In this document: positions 18,220-26,119 of the stretch, piece after piece
How the letters are laid out: each line of letters opens with the position of its first letter
Numbering within the stretch: position 1 is the first letter of the stretch
Assembly (NCBI RefSeq): GCF_002803085.1
Contig: NZ_NNBJ01000002.1
Location: 124,001-188,000 of the forward strand
Reading direction: 5' to 3'
Source of the DNA: Streptomyces sp. CB01201
Lineage (GTDB): Bacteria > Actinomycetota > Actinomycetes > Streptomycetales > Streptomycetaceae
DNA length: 64,000 nt
Notes under the pieces: model-generated
The model's database searches: none
What the model was told of the DNA's origin: nothing
Seen by the model: only the letters and a program-made list of their open reading frames with translations
Made by a program: the position numbers and the translations under genes

Positions 18220-18806
18220 AGGTCCTCCTCGTCGACGCGTACGACAGCTTCAGCCACATCATCGACCAGTACCTGCTCAGCCTCGGCGCCGAGACGGACG
18301 TGGTGCGCTCGCGCACCCGCTCCGTGGCCGAGCTGATCGAATCGGCCCCCGACGCGGTGGTCCTCGGCCCCGGCCCCGGCCACCCGGCCGACTCCGGCCA
18401 CGTCGAGCTCGTGCACGCCTTCGCCGGGCGGGTCCCGCTGCTCGGGGTGTGCCTCGGTCACCAGGCGATCGGCCTCGCGTACGGCGCGAGGATCGCCGTC
18501 GCCCAGCGGCTGATGCACGGCAAGACCAGCCCCGTCCGCCACGACGGCCTCGGCGTCTTCGCGGGCGCGGCGCAGCCGCTGACCGTCACCCGCTACCACT
18601 CCCTGATCGTCACCGACCCGCCGCCGGAGCTGACGGTGACGGCGACCTCCGAGGACGACGGCTACGTCATGGGCGTGCGCCACGCGAGCCTCGCGGTGGA
18701 GGGCGTGCAGTTCCACCCCGAGAGCGTGATGACGGCGGACGGCATGCGCCTCTTCGCCAACTTCCTTGCCAGCACGGCCCCTTCGTCGGCCGCGGCTTCC
18801 CTTTAG
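18216..18806 (+). CDS. glutamine amidotransferase subunit (PabA/TrpG family)
   Basis: Provides ammonia from glutamine to the PabB-like partner. The 196-residue class I amidotransferase has the GPGPGHPADSG oxyanion segment, the nucleophile Cys79 in GVCLGHQ, and the His-Glu pair in FHPESVM near the C-terminus. The GTG start lies inside the pabB-like stop (four-base overlap), so equimolar production is expected. As a dedicated second copy beside the synthase, it points to a specialised pathway rather than folate or tryptophan synthesis. A 15-bp near-duplicate (GCAGCCCGTTCGGCA) follows the stop. Confidence 0.92.
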   Translation: MKVLLVDAYDSFSHIIDQYLLSLGAETDVVRSRTRSVAELIESAPDAVVLGPGPGHPADSGHVELVHAFAGRVPLLGVCLGHQAIGLAYGARIAVAQRLMHGKTSPVRHDGLGVFAGAAQPLTVTRYHSLIVTDPPPELTVTATSEDDGYVMGVRHASLAVEGVQFHPESVMTADGMRLFANFLASTAPSSAAASL

Positions 18807-18865
18807 CAGCCCGTTCGGCAGCAGCCCGTTCGGCCGCTTGAGCCCACCCGGAGAGGAACCCCGCC

Positions 18866-20290
18866 ATGTGGCTCCCCACAGACGGTCCCGCCGCAGAATT
18901 CACCGCCCGCTACCTCGAACTGCACCGCGCCTTCTACGCCCGCACCCTCACCGACACCGCCCTCGCACAGTGGCGCACGGGCCAGCTGGGCACCGTACTG
19001 GAGCAGGTCAGCACCCAATCGGCCTTCTACAGCCGCCACTTGAAGGACGCGGACCTCGACTCCGCCACGCCGGACGACCTCACCGCGCTGCCCTTCACCA
19101 CCAAGACCCATCTGCGCGAGGAGATGCTCGACGTCCTCAGCCGCCCGCTCGCCGACGCGCTCTTCTTCTACGAGACGACCGGCACCACCGGCCGGGCCAC
19201 GCCCTGCCCCCGCGACGGCCGTGAGATCGTCGCCAGCAACGCGCACATCACCGAGTCCTGGGGCTCGATCTTCCGCCACCACTTCGGCGAACACCGCCCC
19301 CGTATCGGCCTGATGGGCCCCACCGAGGTGCACTCGTTCGGCGACACCCTCGGTGACATCGCCCGCAACACCGGCTCCATGAACGCCAAGATCTGGCCGT
19401 ACTCGCCCGTCATCGGCTTCGAGAAGGCGCTCCAGCTGATGAAGGACCTCGAACTGGAGGTCATCTGCTGCACCCCCGGAGTCGCCCTCACCCTGGCCAA
19501 GGCCGCCGAGCACTACGGCTACGACCTGCGCGAGGACTTCTCGGTCAAGCTGCTCTTCGTCACCGGCGAGATGTGTACGCCCGCCCTCGCGCACAACCTG
19601 GAGACGGTCTGGGGCGCGGACGTCTACAACATCCTGTACGGATCGCAGGAGGCGTTCGTCATCGCGACCGCCTGCCGCAACAAGCGGATGCATCTGTCGC
19701 AGACGAACTACGTCATCGAGGTCGTCGACCCCGAGACGGGAGAGTCCCAAGGGCCGCGCGGCAGCGGTGAGTTGACGGTCACCATGCTGATCGACGGGGT
19801 CAAGCCGCTCGTTCGCTATCGCACCGGCGACGCGGTCGTGGTGGAGGAGTCCGACTGCGGCTGCGAAATGCCGGGCGACCTCGTGCGTATCGTCGGCCGT
19901 ACCCTGGACCGGCTCGAACTCGGTGGGCGGCGCTTCACCGCCGGGCAGATCGAGACGGCGGTCATGACCGGGGTCACCGGGTCCGCCGGATACCAGGTGG
20001 TCATCGAGCGGGACGAGTCCACCGGGCAGGACCGGCTGACGGTCCGCCTCGAACTGCTCAAGGGGCTCGTCGAGGACGGCCCCGGGCTCAGCGGCGCGGT
20101 GCGCGACCGGGCGTCCGAGGCGCTCGGGGTGCCCGTCACGGTGGAGCTGAGCGACGGACTCGACCCGATCGTCAGCACGGGCGCCTTCGTGAGCTGGAAG
20201 GCCGCCCGCATCGTGGACCGGCGCATCGCGCCCGACCACGAGACCCAGGTGGCCCGCAAGATGGCGGCGAACCGTGGCTACGAAAGCTGA
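18866..20290 (+). CDS. PaaK-like AMP-forming carboxylate ligase
   Basis: Adenylate-forming enzyme of the phenylacetate-CoA-ligase type, 474 residues. Motifs: Thr/Gly-rich phosphate loop TTGTTGRATP (104-113), the YGSQE segment (258-262), the YRTGD ribose-binding Asp (318-322) and a C-terminal subdomain with late lysines. It should activate an aromatic or dihydro-aromatic carboxylate as AMP ester or CoA thioester. No carrier protein is encoded nearby, so CoA, or direct transfer to an amine, is more likely than loading. ATG at 18866 follows GGAGAGG. The next gene starts 17 bases before its stop. Confidence 0.85.
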   Translation: MWLPTDGPAAEFTARYLELHRAFYARTLTDTALAQWRTGQLGTVLEQVSTQSAFYSRHLKDADLDSATPDDLTALPFTTKTHLREEMLDVLSRPLADALFFYETTGTTGRATPCPRDGREIVASNAHITESWGSIFRHHFGEHRPRIGLMGPTEVHSFGDTLGDIARNTGSMNAKIWPYSPVIGFEKALQLMKDLELEVICCTPGVALTLAKAAEHYGYDLREDFSVKLLFVTGEMCTPALAHNLETVWGADVYNILYGSQEAFVIATACRNKRMHLSQTNYVIEVVDPETGESQGPRGSGELTVTMLIDGVKPLVRYRTGDAVVVEESDCGCEMPGDLVRIVGRTLDRLELGGRRFTAGQIETAVMTGVTGSAGYQVVIERDESTGQDRLTVRLELLKGLVEDGPGLSGAVRDRASEALGVPVTVELSDGLDPIVSTGAFVSWKAARIVDRRIAPDHETQVARKMAANRGYES

Positions 20291-20972
20291 GGCGGGCGCC
20301 CTGCCGGGGGCGCTGGCCGAGGAGTACACGGCGCGCTGGAGCGAGCTGGCCGGACGCTGGGCGGCCCGGCCCGGCACCACCCTGGGCACGCTCGGCCCGG
20401 CCGGCACGTCCAGCGACCTGGCCGCGCGGTTCCTGGCGGCCGAGCACGGGCTGCGGGTCGAGCTGTTCGCCACGTTCGACGACGTGCTGCGTCAACTATT
20501 GGACGGGGTAGTCGAGTTGGCGCTGGTCCCCAGCGCCTACGGCGGGCTCACCGGATTCCACTGGCACCGGGACCTGCGCCTGCGGGCGTTCTTCCCGCAG
20601 GCCACGCCGGAGTACGGGATCGCGAGTGCGGCGGCCGGTTCGGGGACGGCCGCGGCGGTTCCTCCGGGGGAGGGGCCCGTGGCGGTCGCGGCGATGTGGG
20701 AGGTGCGGCGGATCTACGCGGAGGTGGCTCCGCCGGGCCTGGCCGGGCGCGAGGTGGTCTGGGTCGACGCGGCGTCCACGCAGCACGCGGCGGAGATCCT
20801 CGCGGGGGGCGGGGCGGAGCTGGCGGTCACCAATGCGCCGGGTGTGCGGGCGCACGGGCTCAGCTGGGTGGCCAGGCGCCCCGGCGCGGAGATCATCTGG
20901 ACGCTGTTCGGGCGGGCGGAGGGGTCTGAACTGGGCTCAGCAACAGCCGAGTTGAGGCCCTCGCCGGCCTGA
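20274..20972 (+). CDS. BacA-like prephenate decarboxylase homologue
   Basis: A 232-residue protein of the prephenate dehydratase-like fold without an ACT domain. Its motifs line up in order with BacA of bacilysin synthesis, recalled from memory: TLGPAGTSS (39-47), VPSAYGG (85-91), STQHAAEIL (168-176), VTNAPG (185-190) and WTLFGRAE (209-216). BacA-type enzymes decarboxylate prephenate without expelling the ring hydroxyl, so the ring stays non-aromatic. Next to PabAB-like proteins and a chorismate mutase, the likely substrate is 4-amino-4-deoxyprephenate. The GTG start lies inside the ligase gene with a weak ribosome-binding site, suggesting coupling. A true dehydratase role is possible but less likely from these motifs. 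Confidence 0.78.
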   Translation: MATKAEAGALPGALAEEYTARWSELAGRWAARPGTTLGTLGPAGTSSDLAARFLAAEHGLRVELFATFDDVLRQLLDGVVELALVPSAYGGLTGFHWHRDLRLRAFFPQATPEYGIASAAAGSGTAAAVPPGEGPVAVAAMWEVRRIYAEVAPPGLAGREVVWVDAASTQHAAEILAGGGAELAVTNAPGVRAHGLSWVARRPGAEIIWTLFGRAEGSELGSATAELRPSPA

Positions 20973-21393
20973 GCGATCGCGCACCCGGGCCGCGCTTGCG
21001 CCGGGGACGCCGGGTGGCCGTTAGCGCAGTTCCCCGCGCCCCTAACCCTCTGTCGGCCTCGCACCGTGCGTGGTTGCTCGCCTCGCGCAGTTCCCCGCGC
21101 CCCCAAATTCCGTCTTCGTCCGCGGACCGTGGTCGCTTCTCGCGCAGTTCCCCGCGCCCCTGAAGGCTCGGTGCTGGCCCGCATCGACATCCTCAGCCCG
21201 TCATGGGGGTCCCCCCTGGCCCTTAAGGCCTTGGGGGAGATTGAGGACGAGCGCCGTTCAGGCGCGACGGGGGTGCAGGGGGCGGAGCCCCCTGCGGGGG
21301 TCCGAGGGGCGCAGCCCCTCAAGGGGGTCCGGGGCACAGCCCCAGGGATGGGGGCTGCCCGTTGCAGCCCATTCGATACCGCTAGGAGAAGCC
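20973..21393. repeat. 421-bp intergenic repeat region inside the biosynthetic locus (no gene)
   Basis: Three copies of a 20-base element, GCGCAGTTCCCCGCGCCCCT, start at 21024, 21085 and 21142, about 57-61 bp apart. Then comes a TCCCCC/GGGGGA hairpin with TTAA in the loop (21210-21238), like the one before pcaL. Stacked GC-rich inverted repeats follow (GCAGGGGGC with GCCCCCTGC, AGGGGCGCAGCCCCT) to 21350. These are ordinary dispersed Streptomyces intergenic elements. They separate the first four genes from the amidohydrolase, so a new transcription start at about 21350-21390 is likely. Confidence 0.8.
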
Positions 21394-22686
21394 ATGGCAC
21401 GCCGCAAGACCCTGCTCCACCGAGCCACCGTCCAGGAGGGCCTGGGCCGAGCCTCCGTACCCCGCCGAAGCGTGCTGATCGACGGGGACCACATCGAGGC
21501 CGTCCTCCCCGAGGACCTCGCCCCCCTGCACACCCCCGGCATCGACGTGCTCGACCTCGACGGCCGGACCGTCATGCCGGGGATGACGCTCGGCCACACC
21601 CACATCGCCTACCTGAACGTCCTCGACGGCCGCGAGATGCTGTTCAAGTACTCGATCCCCGAGGTCACCCTCGGCGCGGCCGAGAACACCAGGAACCTCC
21701 TGGCCCTCGGCTACACCGCCTTCGTCGGCGCCGGATCCGTCTCCGGAATCGACATGGCCCTGCGCCGGGCCGTCGACTCGGGGCGCCTGGCCGGTCCGAG
21801 GATCACCCCGTGCAGCCGGGACCTCATGGTGTCGGGGCCGCCCGAGCGGCGTAACCCCGAGGTCAAGAAGCGCATCCCGTCCGATCTGATGCGCCTGGCC
21901 GACACCCCGGAGGAGATGGCCGAGTACGTCGCCGGGGAGATCGCCCAGGGGGCAGAGATCGTCAAGGTGTTCTCGTCCGGCGACGACACCTTCCCCAACG
22001 GCCGCTCGCACGAACTCCTCTTCACCGCAGAGGAGTTGAAGATCGCCGCCGAGACCGCGCACGGCCTCGGCGCCAAGGTGCGGGCGCACTCGCGCGGCCT
22101 CGCCGGGATCCGTAACGCCATCGCCGCCGGCGTCGACGTCATCGACCACGCCACCTACGCCGACGACGCCGCGCTCGACGCCATCGCCGAACGCGGGATC
22201 TTCGTCGTGCCGAGCCTCTACCAGCCGCACATGCTGCTGACCACGGGCACCGAGCACGGCAAGACCACCGAGTATCTGGAGACCCTCGAATTCGAGGCCG
22301 AGGTCGCCAACACGCTGCGGATCCTGCCGCTCATGGTCGAACTCGGCATCCCGGTGGTCGCCGGGGACGACTTCGGGTTCGCCTGGACCCCGCACGGCAG
22401 CTACGCCAAGGAGCTTGAGCTGTACGTGACGATGGCCGGCATCCCGGCCCCCACCGTGCTGACCTGGGCCACCGCCAACGGCGCCCGGCTCGCCGGACGC
22501 GGGGACCTGGCGGGCGTGGTCGCGGCCGGCCGCCTCGCCGACCTGGTCGTCACCGACGGCGACCCGGCCGAGGACATCACCGTCCTGAGCCGGCCCGGAG
22601 CGATCGAACTGGTCCTCCTCGGCGGTGCCCCCGTCGCCGGTGACGCCACCCCCTTCCGTACCCGAGTCCCGGCTGGAGCCGCGTGA
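21394..22686 (+). CDS. metal-dependent amidohydrolase (imidazolonepropionase/prolidase-like)
   Basis: A 430-residue amidohydrolase-superfamily protein. Metal-site motifs are HTH in GMTLGHTHIA (about 64-73), a candidate carboxylated Lys in EIVKVFSSGDD (about 190), His in VRAHSRG and in DVIDHATYAD, and the Asp in VVAGDDFGF. It would hydrolyse an amide or cyclic amide. In this locus it could unmask a protected product or trim an N-acyl intermediate, which is inference. ATG at 21394 follows TAGGAGA; upstream in-frame sequence is repeat DNA. Its stop overlaps the MFS start (GTGATG). Confidence 0.82.
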   Translation: MARRKTLLHRATVQEGLGRASVPRRSVLIDGDHIEAVLPEDLAPLHTPGIDVLDLDGRTVMPGMTLGHTHIAYLNVLDGREMLFKYSIPEVTLGAAENTRNLLALGYTAFVGAGSVSGIDMALRRAVDSGRLAGPRITPCSRDLMVSGPPERRNPEVKKRIPSDLMRLADTPEEMAEYVAGEIAQGAEIVKVFSSGDDTFPNGRSHELLFTAEELKIAAETAHGLGAKVRAHSRGLAGIRNAIAAGVDVIDHATYADDAALDAIAERGIFVVPSLYQPHMLLTTGTEHGKTTEYLETLEFEAEVANTLRILPLMVELGIPVVAGDDFGFAWTPHGSYAKELELYVTMAGIPAPTVLTWATANGARLAGRGDLAGVVAAGRLADLVVTDGDPAEDITVLSRPGAIELVLLGGAPVAGDATPFRTRVPAGAA

Positions 22687-23909
22687 TGAGCAGGACCCGA
22701 GCCGTACTTCCCGTCCTTCCGGTCCTCGCGGTGGGCGCCTTCGCCATCGGCACCGACACCTTCGTGGTGGCCGGAGTGCTGCCCGAAGTGGTGGACGGGC
22801 TGAAGTCGAACCTCGCCGACGTGGGCTGGGTCAGTACCGTCTTCGCGCTCACCTATGCCGTGCTCGCGCCGGTACTCGGCGCCCTCACCGGCCGGGTGGA
22901 GCGGCGTACCGTACTCGTCATATCGCTTGTCGTCTTCGCGCTCGGGAACGCGGCCTCCGCGCTCGCCCCGGGGCTCGGCTGGCTGCTCGCGGCCCGGGTG
23001 GCGACCGCGGCGGGAGCCGCGCTCTACATCCCGGCGGCCTCCGCCTCGGCAGCCGCCCTGTCCGCGCCCGAGCGGCGCGGCCGGGCCATGGCCGTGGTGC
23101 TCGGCGGGCTGTCCGCGGCGACCGTCGCGGGCGTGCCGTTCGGCACCTGGCTGGCCGCCGACCTCGGCTGGCGGTCCACGTTCTGGCTGCTCGCCGGGCT
23201 CGGCGTGGTGTGCGCCGCCGCCGTCGCGGGCGGCCTTCCGCAGGTGCGGCTGCCCGCATCGCCCGGACTCGCGGCCCGGCTCGCCCCGGTGCGGGACGCG
23301 CGGGTGCTGTTCACCGTGCTCACCACCCTGCTGTTCATGACCGGCGGCTACCTCGTCCTGACCTACATCGGCGCGGTGCTCGCCCCGGCCACCGACGGCA
23401 ACGGCACCACCCTCGCCCTGCTGCTCCTGGTGTTCGGGGTGCTCGCGGTCGGCGGCACGGTCCTCGGCGGCCGGGCCACCGACCGCTGGGGCCCCACGCC
23501 CGTCCTGCTCGCCTCCGTGGCCGGGCTCGCCGTGGTCCTCGCCACGCTTCCGCTGACCCGGGACGGCCTGGCGACCGCCGCGCTCGCCATGGGTGCCTGG
23601 GGCGTCACCGCGATGGCGACCCAACCCCCGCAGCAGCACCGCCTGTTCGCGATCGCACCCACCTCGGGTCCGCTGCTGCTCTCGCTGAACTCCTCGGCCA
23701 CCTTCGCCGGCATCTCGCTCGGCGGGTTCATCGGCGGCCGGGTCATCGCCCAGGCCGGCAGCCACGCCCTGGACCGCCTCGGCCAGCTCGGTGCCGTCCT
23801 CGCGGTGCTCGCCCTGGGGACCGCCCTGATCGGCGTACGGGTGAGGACGGCGGCCCCGGCCACCGCCGACGCCCCGGCGGCGCCCCGGCCCGCGGAGAAG
23901 ACCGCCTGA
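22683..23909 (+). CDS. MFS transporter (drug:H+ antiporter type)
   Basis: A 408-residue, 12-helix major facilitator. It starts with a hydrophobic helix (VLPVLPVLAVGAFAIGTDTF), has the loop 2-3 motif with TGRVERR, a motif C-like glycine-rich helix 5 (GGLSAATVAGVPFGTW), and a charged loop after helix 6. This pattern fits the arabinose/drug exporter branch (AraJ/Cml-like). GTG at 22683 overlaps the amidohydrolase stop, and ATG at 22686 is an alternative. It probably exports the product or an intermediate. The C-terminal tail is Ala/Pro-rich. Confidence 0.85.
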   Translation: MMSRTRAVLPVLPVLAVGAFAIGTDTFVVAGVLPEVVDGLKSNLADVGWVSTVFALTYAVLAPVLGALTGRVERRTVLVISLVVFALGNAASALAPGLGWLLAARVATAAGAALYIPAASASAAALSAPERRGRAMAVVLGGLSAATVAGVPFGTWLAADLGWRSTFWLLAGLGVVCAAAVAGGLPQVRLPASPGLAARLAPVRDARVLFTVLTTLLFMTGGYLVLTYIGAVLAPATDGNGTTLALLLLVFGVLAVGGTVLGGRATDRWGPTPVLLASVAGLAVVLATLPLTRDGLATAALAMGAWGVTAMATQPPQQHRLFAIAPTSGPLLLSLNSSATFAGISLGGFIGGRVIAQAGSHALDRLGQLGAVLAVLALGTALIGVRVRTAAPATADAPAAPRPAEKTA

Positions 23910-24064
23910 CCGGGCGGGCGGCCCGCAAGTGGACTTCTGGAATTGCCGGAAATTGGCCACAGCCGGGCCCCCGCCCGCTCCCTAGGGTCTGAACGTCATC
24001 AGCGGTCCGGCCGCTACCGGCCACGGAATCCCCACCCTCGTCACAGTCGAAGGAATCCACGTCC

Positions 24065-24841
24065 ATGGAGAGCTCCACCCACGCACCCGGCGGCGTCCGC
24101 CCCCTCACCGTCACGATCGACCGCCGCCTGTCCGAGCGGGTGCCCGGCTATGTGCTCGGCCTGATCGCGGTACCGGACATCGACGTCGTCAGGGAGTCCG
24201 GGGAGATCGACGGGTGGCTCACCGCCGCCGAGGACGCGCTGCACGCGGCCGGTCTCAGCAAGGCGGACGTGTCCGCACTGCCCCCGATCGCCGCCTGGCG
24301 GGACGCCTACCGCACGGTCGACGTCAACCCGAACCGCTTCCCGTGCGCCGCCGAGTCGGTCCTGCGCCGGGTGGCCAAGGGCGACCGGCTGCCCCGGATC
24401 AATGCGCTCGTCGACCTCTGCAACGCGGTCTCCCTGGACACCCGGCTCCCCGTCGCATCCTGCGATGTGGGCGACATCCAGGGCGAGTTGACGGTCCGGC
24501 TCGCGCACGGCGACGAGGTCTTCGCACCGCTGGGCGCGCCCGACGCGACCGAGCACCCCGACGCCGGCGAGGTCGTCTACGCCGACGGCCGGGGCCGGGC
24601 CCACTCGCGGCGCTGGAACTGGCGGCAGGGCGATGTGGTCAAGACCGACGTCGGCCGCCGCAGGCTGCTGCTCACCGTGGAGTCCGCGCACGACGGCGGC
24701 CGGGCCGTCGTCGAGGAGGCGCTCACCCGCCTGGCCGAGGCGCTGACCGGACTGGGCGCCGAGCCCGGTCCCGCCGTGGTGCTCGACGCGGCCACGCCCG
24801 GCGCGGACCTGTTCGCCCCCTCGGCCGCGACCGCCCGCTGA
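24065..24841 (+). CDS. stand-alone B3/4 (PheRS beta-like tRNA-editing fold) protein
   Basis: A 258-residue single-domain protein resembling the B3/B4 module of the phenylalanyl-tRNA synthetase beta subunit. Typical segments are WRDAYRTVDVNPNRFPCAAE (about 79-98), RLPRINALVDLCNAVSLDTRLP, a DVGDIQGELTVR strand and GEVVYADGRGRAHSRRWNWR. In PheRS this module hydrolyses mischarged Tyr-tRNA(Phe). Stand-alone copies are common and mostly untested. Here it sits at the head of a B3/4-ATP-grasp-MFS unit in a locus predicted to make an aromatic-like amino acid, so an editing or self-protection role is reasonable. GAAGGA lies 10 bases before the ATG. Confidence 0.82.
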   Translation: MESSTHAPGGVRPLTVTIDRRLSERVPGYVLGLIAVPDIDVVRESGEIDGWLTAAEDALHAAGLSKADVSALPPIAAWRDAYRTVDVNPNRFPCAAESVLRRVAKGDRLPRINALVDLCNAVSLDTRLPVASCDVGDIQGELTVRLAHGDEVFAPLGAPDATEHPDAGEVVYADGRGRAHSRRWNWRQGDVVKTDVGRRRLLLTVESAHDGGRAVVEEALTRLAEALTGLGAEPGPAVVLDAATPGADLFAPSAATAR

Positions 24842-24902
24842 TGCCGCCGTCCCGACCCGCCGGCCCGGATCCGTATCCCCGGGCCCGTCTGAGGAGCACC
24901 GT

Positions 24903-26117
24903 ATGAACCCCTCGATCCTGGTGGTCTACCGGCCCGCAGCGGGGCGCTACACCGCCCAGTTCCGTGCCGTCGTCGCGGCCGCCGCCGAACTCGGCGTGGC
25001 CACCGTGGTGCTGCTGCCCACCGGCTGGGAGGCCCCCGAGGCCGAAGGGCTGCCCCGGTACCACGCCGACCTGGACGACACCGCGGCCGTGCGCGCCGCC
25101 GTCGACACCATCGTCGCCGAGCACCGCATCGAGCGGATCTTCCCGCTGTTCGAGGGCGATGTGCTGCCCGCGAGCCGGGCCCGCCGCGACCACGGCATCC
25201 CCGGCCTCACCCCCGACCAGGCCCTCAACTTCCGCGACAAGAACGTCATGCACCGCAGGGCCGAGGAGCTCGGGGTGCGGGTCGCCCGCTCCTGCCGCCC
25301 CGACACCGTCACCGCGGTCGCCGAGTTCGCCGGGCAGGTCGGCTACCCCGTCGTCATCAAGCCGTACGCGGGCTGGGCCTGCGGCAACACCTACCGCGTG
25401 AACGACCGGGCCGAACTCGACCGCGTCTGGGGCGAGATGGGCGACGACCGGCACGAGTACCGGGTCGAGGAGTTCATCCGCGGCACCGAGTTCCACGTCG
25501 ACTCGCTCTTCCAGCGCGGCGAGGTCGTCTTCGAGCAGCTCTCCCAGTACACCTACTCCGTCCTGGAGTACCGCGACGAGCCCGGCGGCACCATCTCGCG
25601 CAAGCACGACCTCACGCCCAGGGAGCAGCGCATCCTGGAGCTGAACGCGGTGGTCCTTCGCGGCTTCGGCCTGAGCACGGGGGTGGTGCACGCCGAGTTC
25701 TTCCTCCTGGACGACGGTGAGATCGTCTTCGGCGAGGCGGGCGCTCGGGCCGGCGGCGGCTCCATCGTGCCCGCCGTCGAGGCGGGGCGCGGCATCAACC
25801 TGGCCGGCGAGTGGTGCCGCCTGGAGCTGAACCCCGAGCACCGTCCGGCCGCCCGGCTCGGCCCGGAGGTCGGCACCGAATACCTGTCGTCCGGCGAGTA
25901 CGGCACGATCACCGCCATCACCTCGGCGGCCGAACTGACCGCCCTGGAAGGGGTGTTGGACGCCGACGTGTGGAAGAGCGTCGGTGACGTGCTCGCCCCG
26001 CCGACCGCCTCCAACGACGTGCTCGGCTGGTACGTGTGCGAAGGCACCGACTTCGAGGACGTCAAGGCCCGCTTCAAGGCGGTGCGGGACAGCTTCCGCG
26101 TAGAGACCGGGGCCTAG
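24903..26117 (+). CDS. ATP-grasp ligase (amino-acid ligase-like)
   Basis: A 404-residue ATP-grasp protein. An N-terminal preATP-grasp domain (FPLFEGD) precedes the ATP-binding strand YPVVIKPYAGWACG (about 142-155) and the RVEEFIRGTEFHVDSLF strand. The Mg-binding Glu/Asn region reads HAEFFLLDDGEIVFGEAGAR (about 260-279), followed by GGGSIVP. This is the layout of L-amino acid and dipeptide ligases such as BacD, which make an acyl-phosphate and join it to an amine. GAGGAG precedes the ATG by 7 bases. It is followed after 2 bp by an MFS gene, as bacD is by a transporter in some loci. Confidence 0.86.
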   Translation: MNPSILVVYRPAAGRYTAQFRAVVAAAAELGVATVVLLPTGWEAPEAEGLPRYHADLDDTAAVRAAVDTIVAEHRIERIFPLFEGDVLPASRARRDHGIPGLTPDQALNFRDKNVMHRRAEELGVRVARSCRPDTVTAVAEFAGQVGYPVVIKPYAGWACGNTYRVNDRAELDRVWGEMGDDRHEYRVEEFIRGTEFHVDSLFQRGEVVFEQLSQYTYSVLEYRDEPGGTISRKHDLTPREQRILELNAVVLRGFGLSTGVVHAEFFLLDDGEIVFGEAGARAGGGSIVPAVEAGRGINLAGEWCRLELNPEHRPAARLGPEVGTEYLSSGEYGTITAITSAAELTALEGVLDADVWKSVGDVLAPPTASNDVLGWYVCEGTDFEDVKARFKAVRDSFRVETGA

Positions 26118-26119
26118 CC

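Noticed and set aside
21070..21393. Extension of the amidohydrolase by 108 codons
   Set aside because: Encoded by dispersed intergenic repeats; ATG at 21394 has TAGGAGA and starts the domain.
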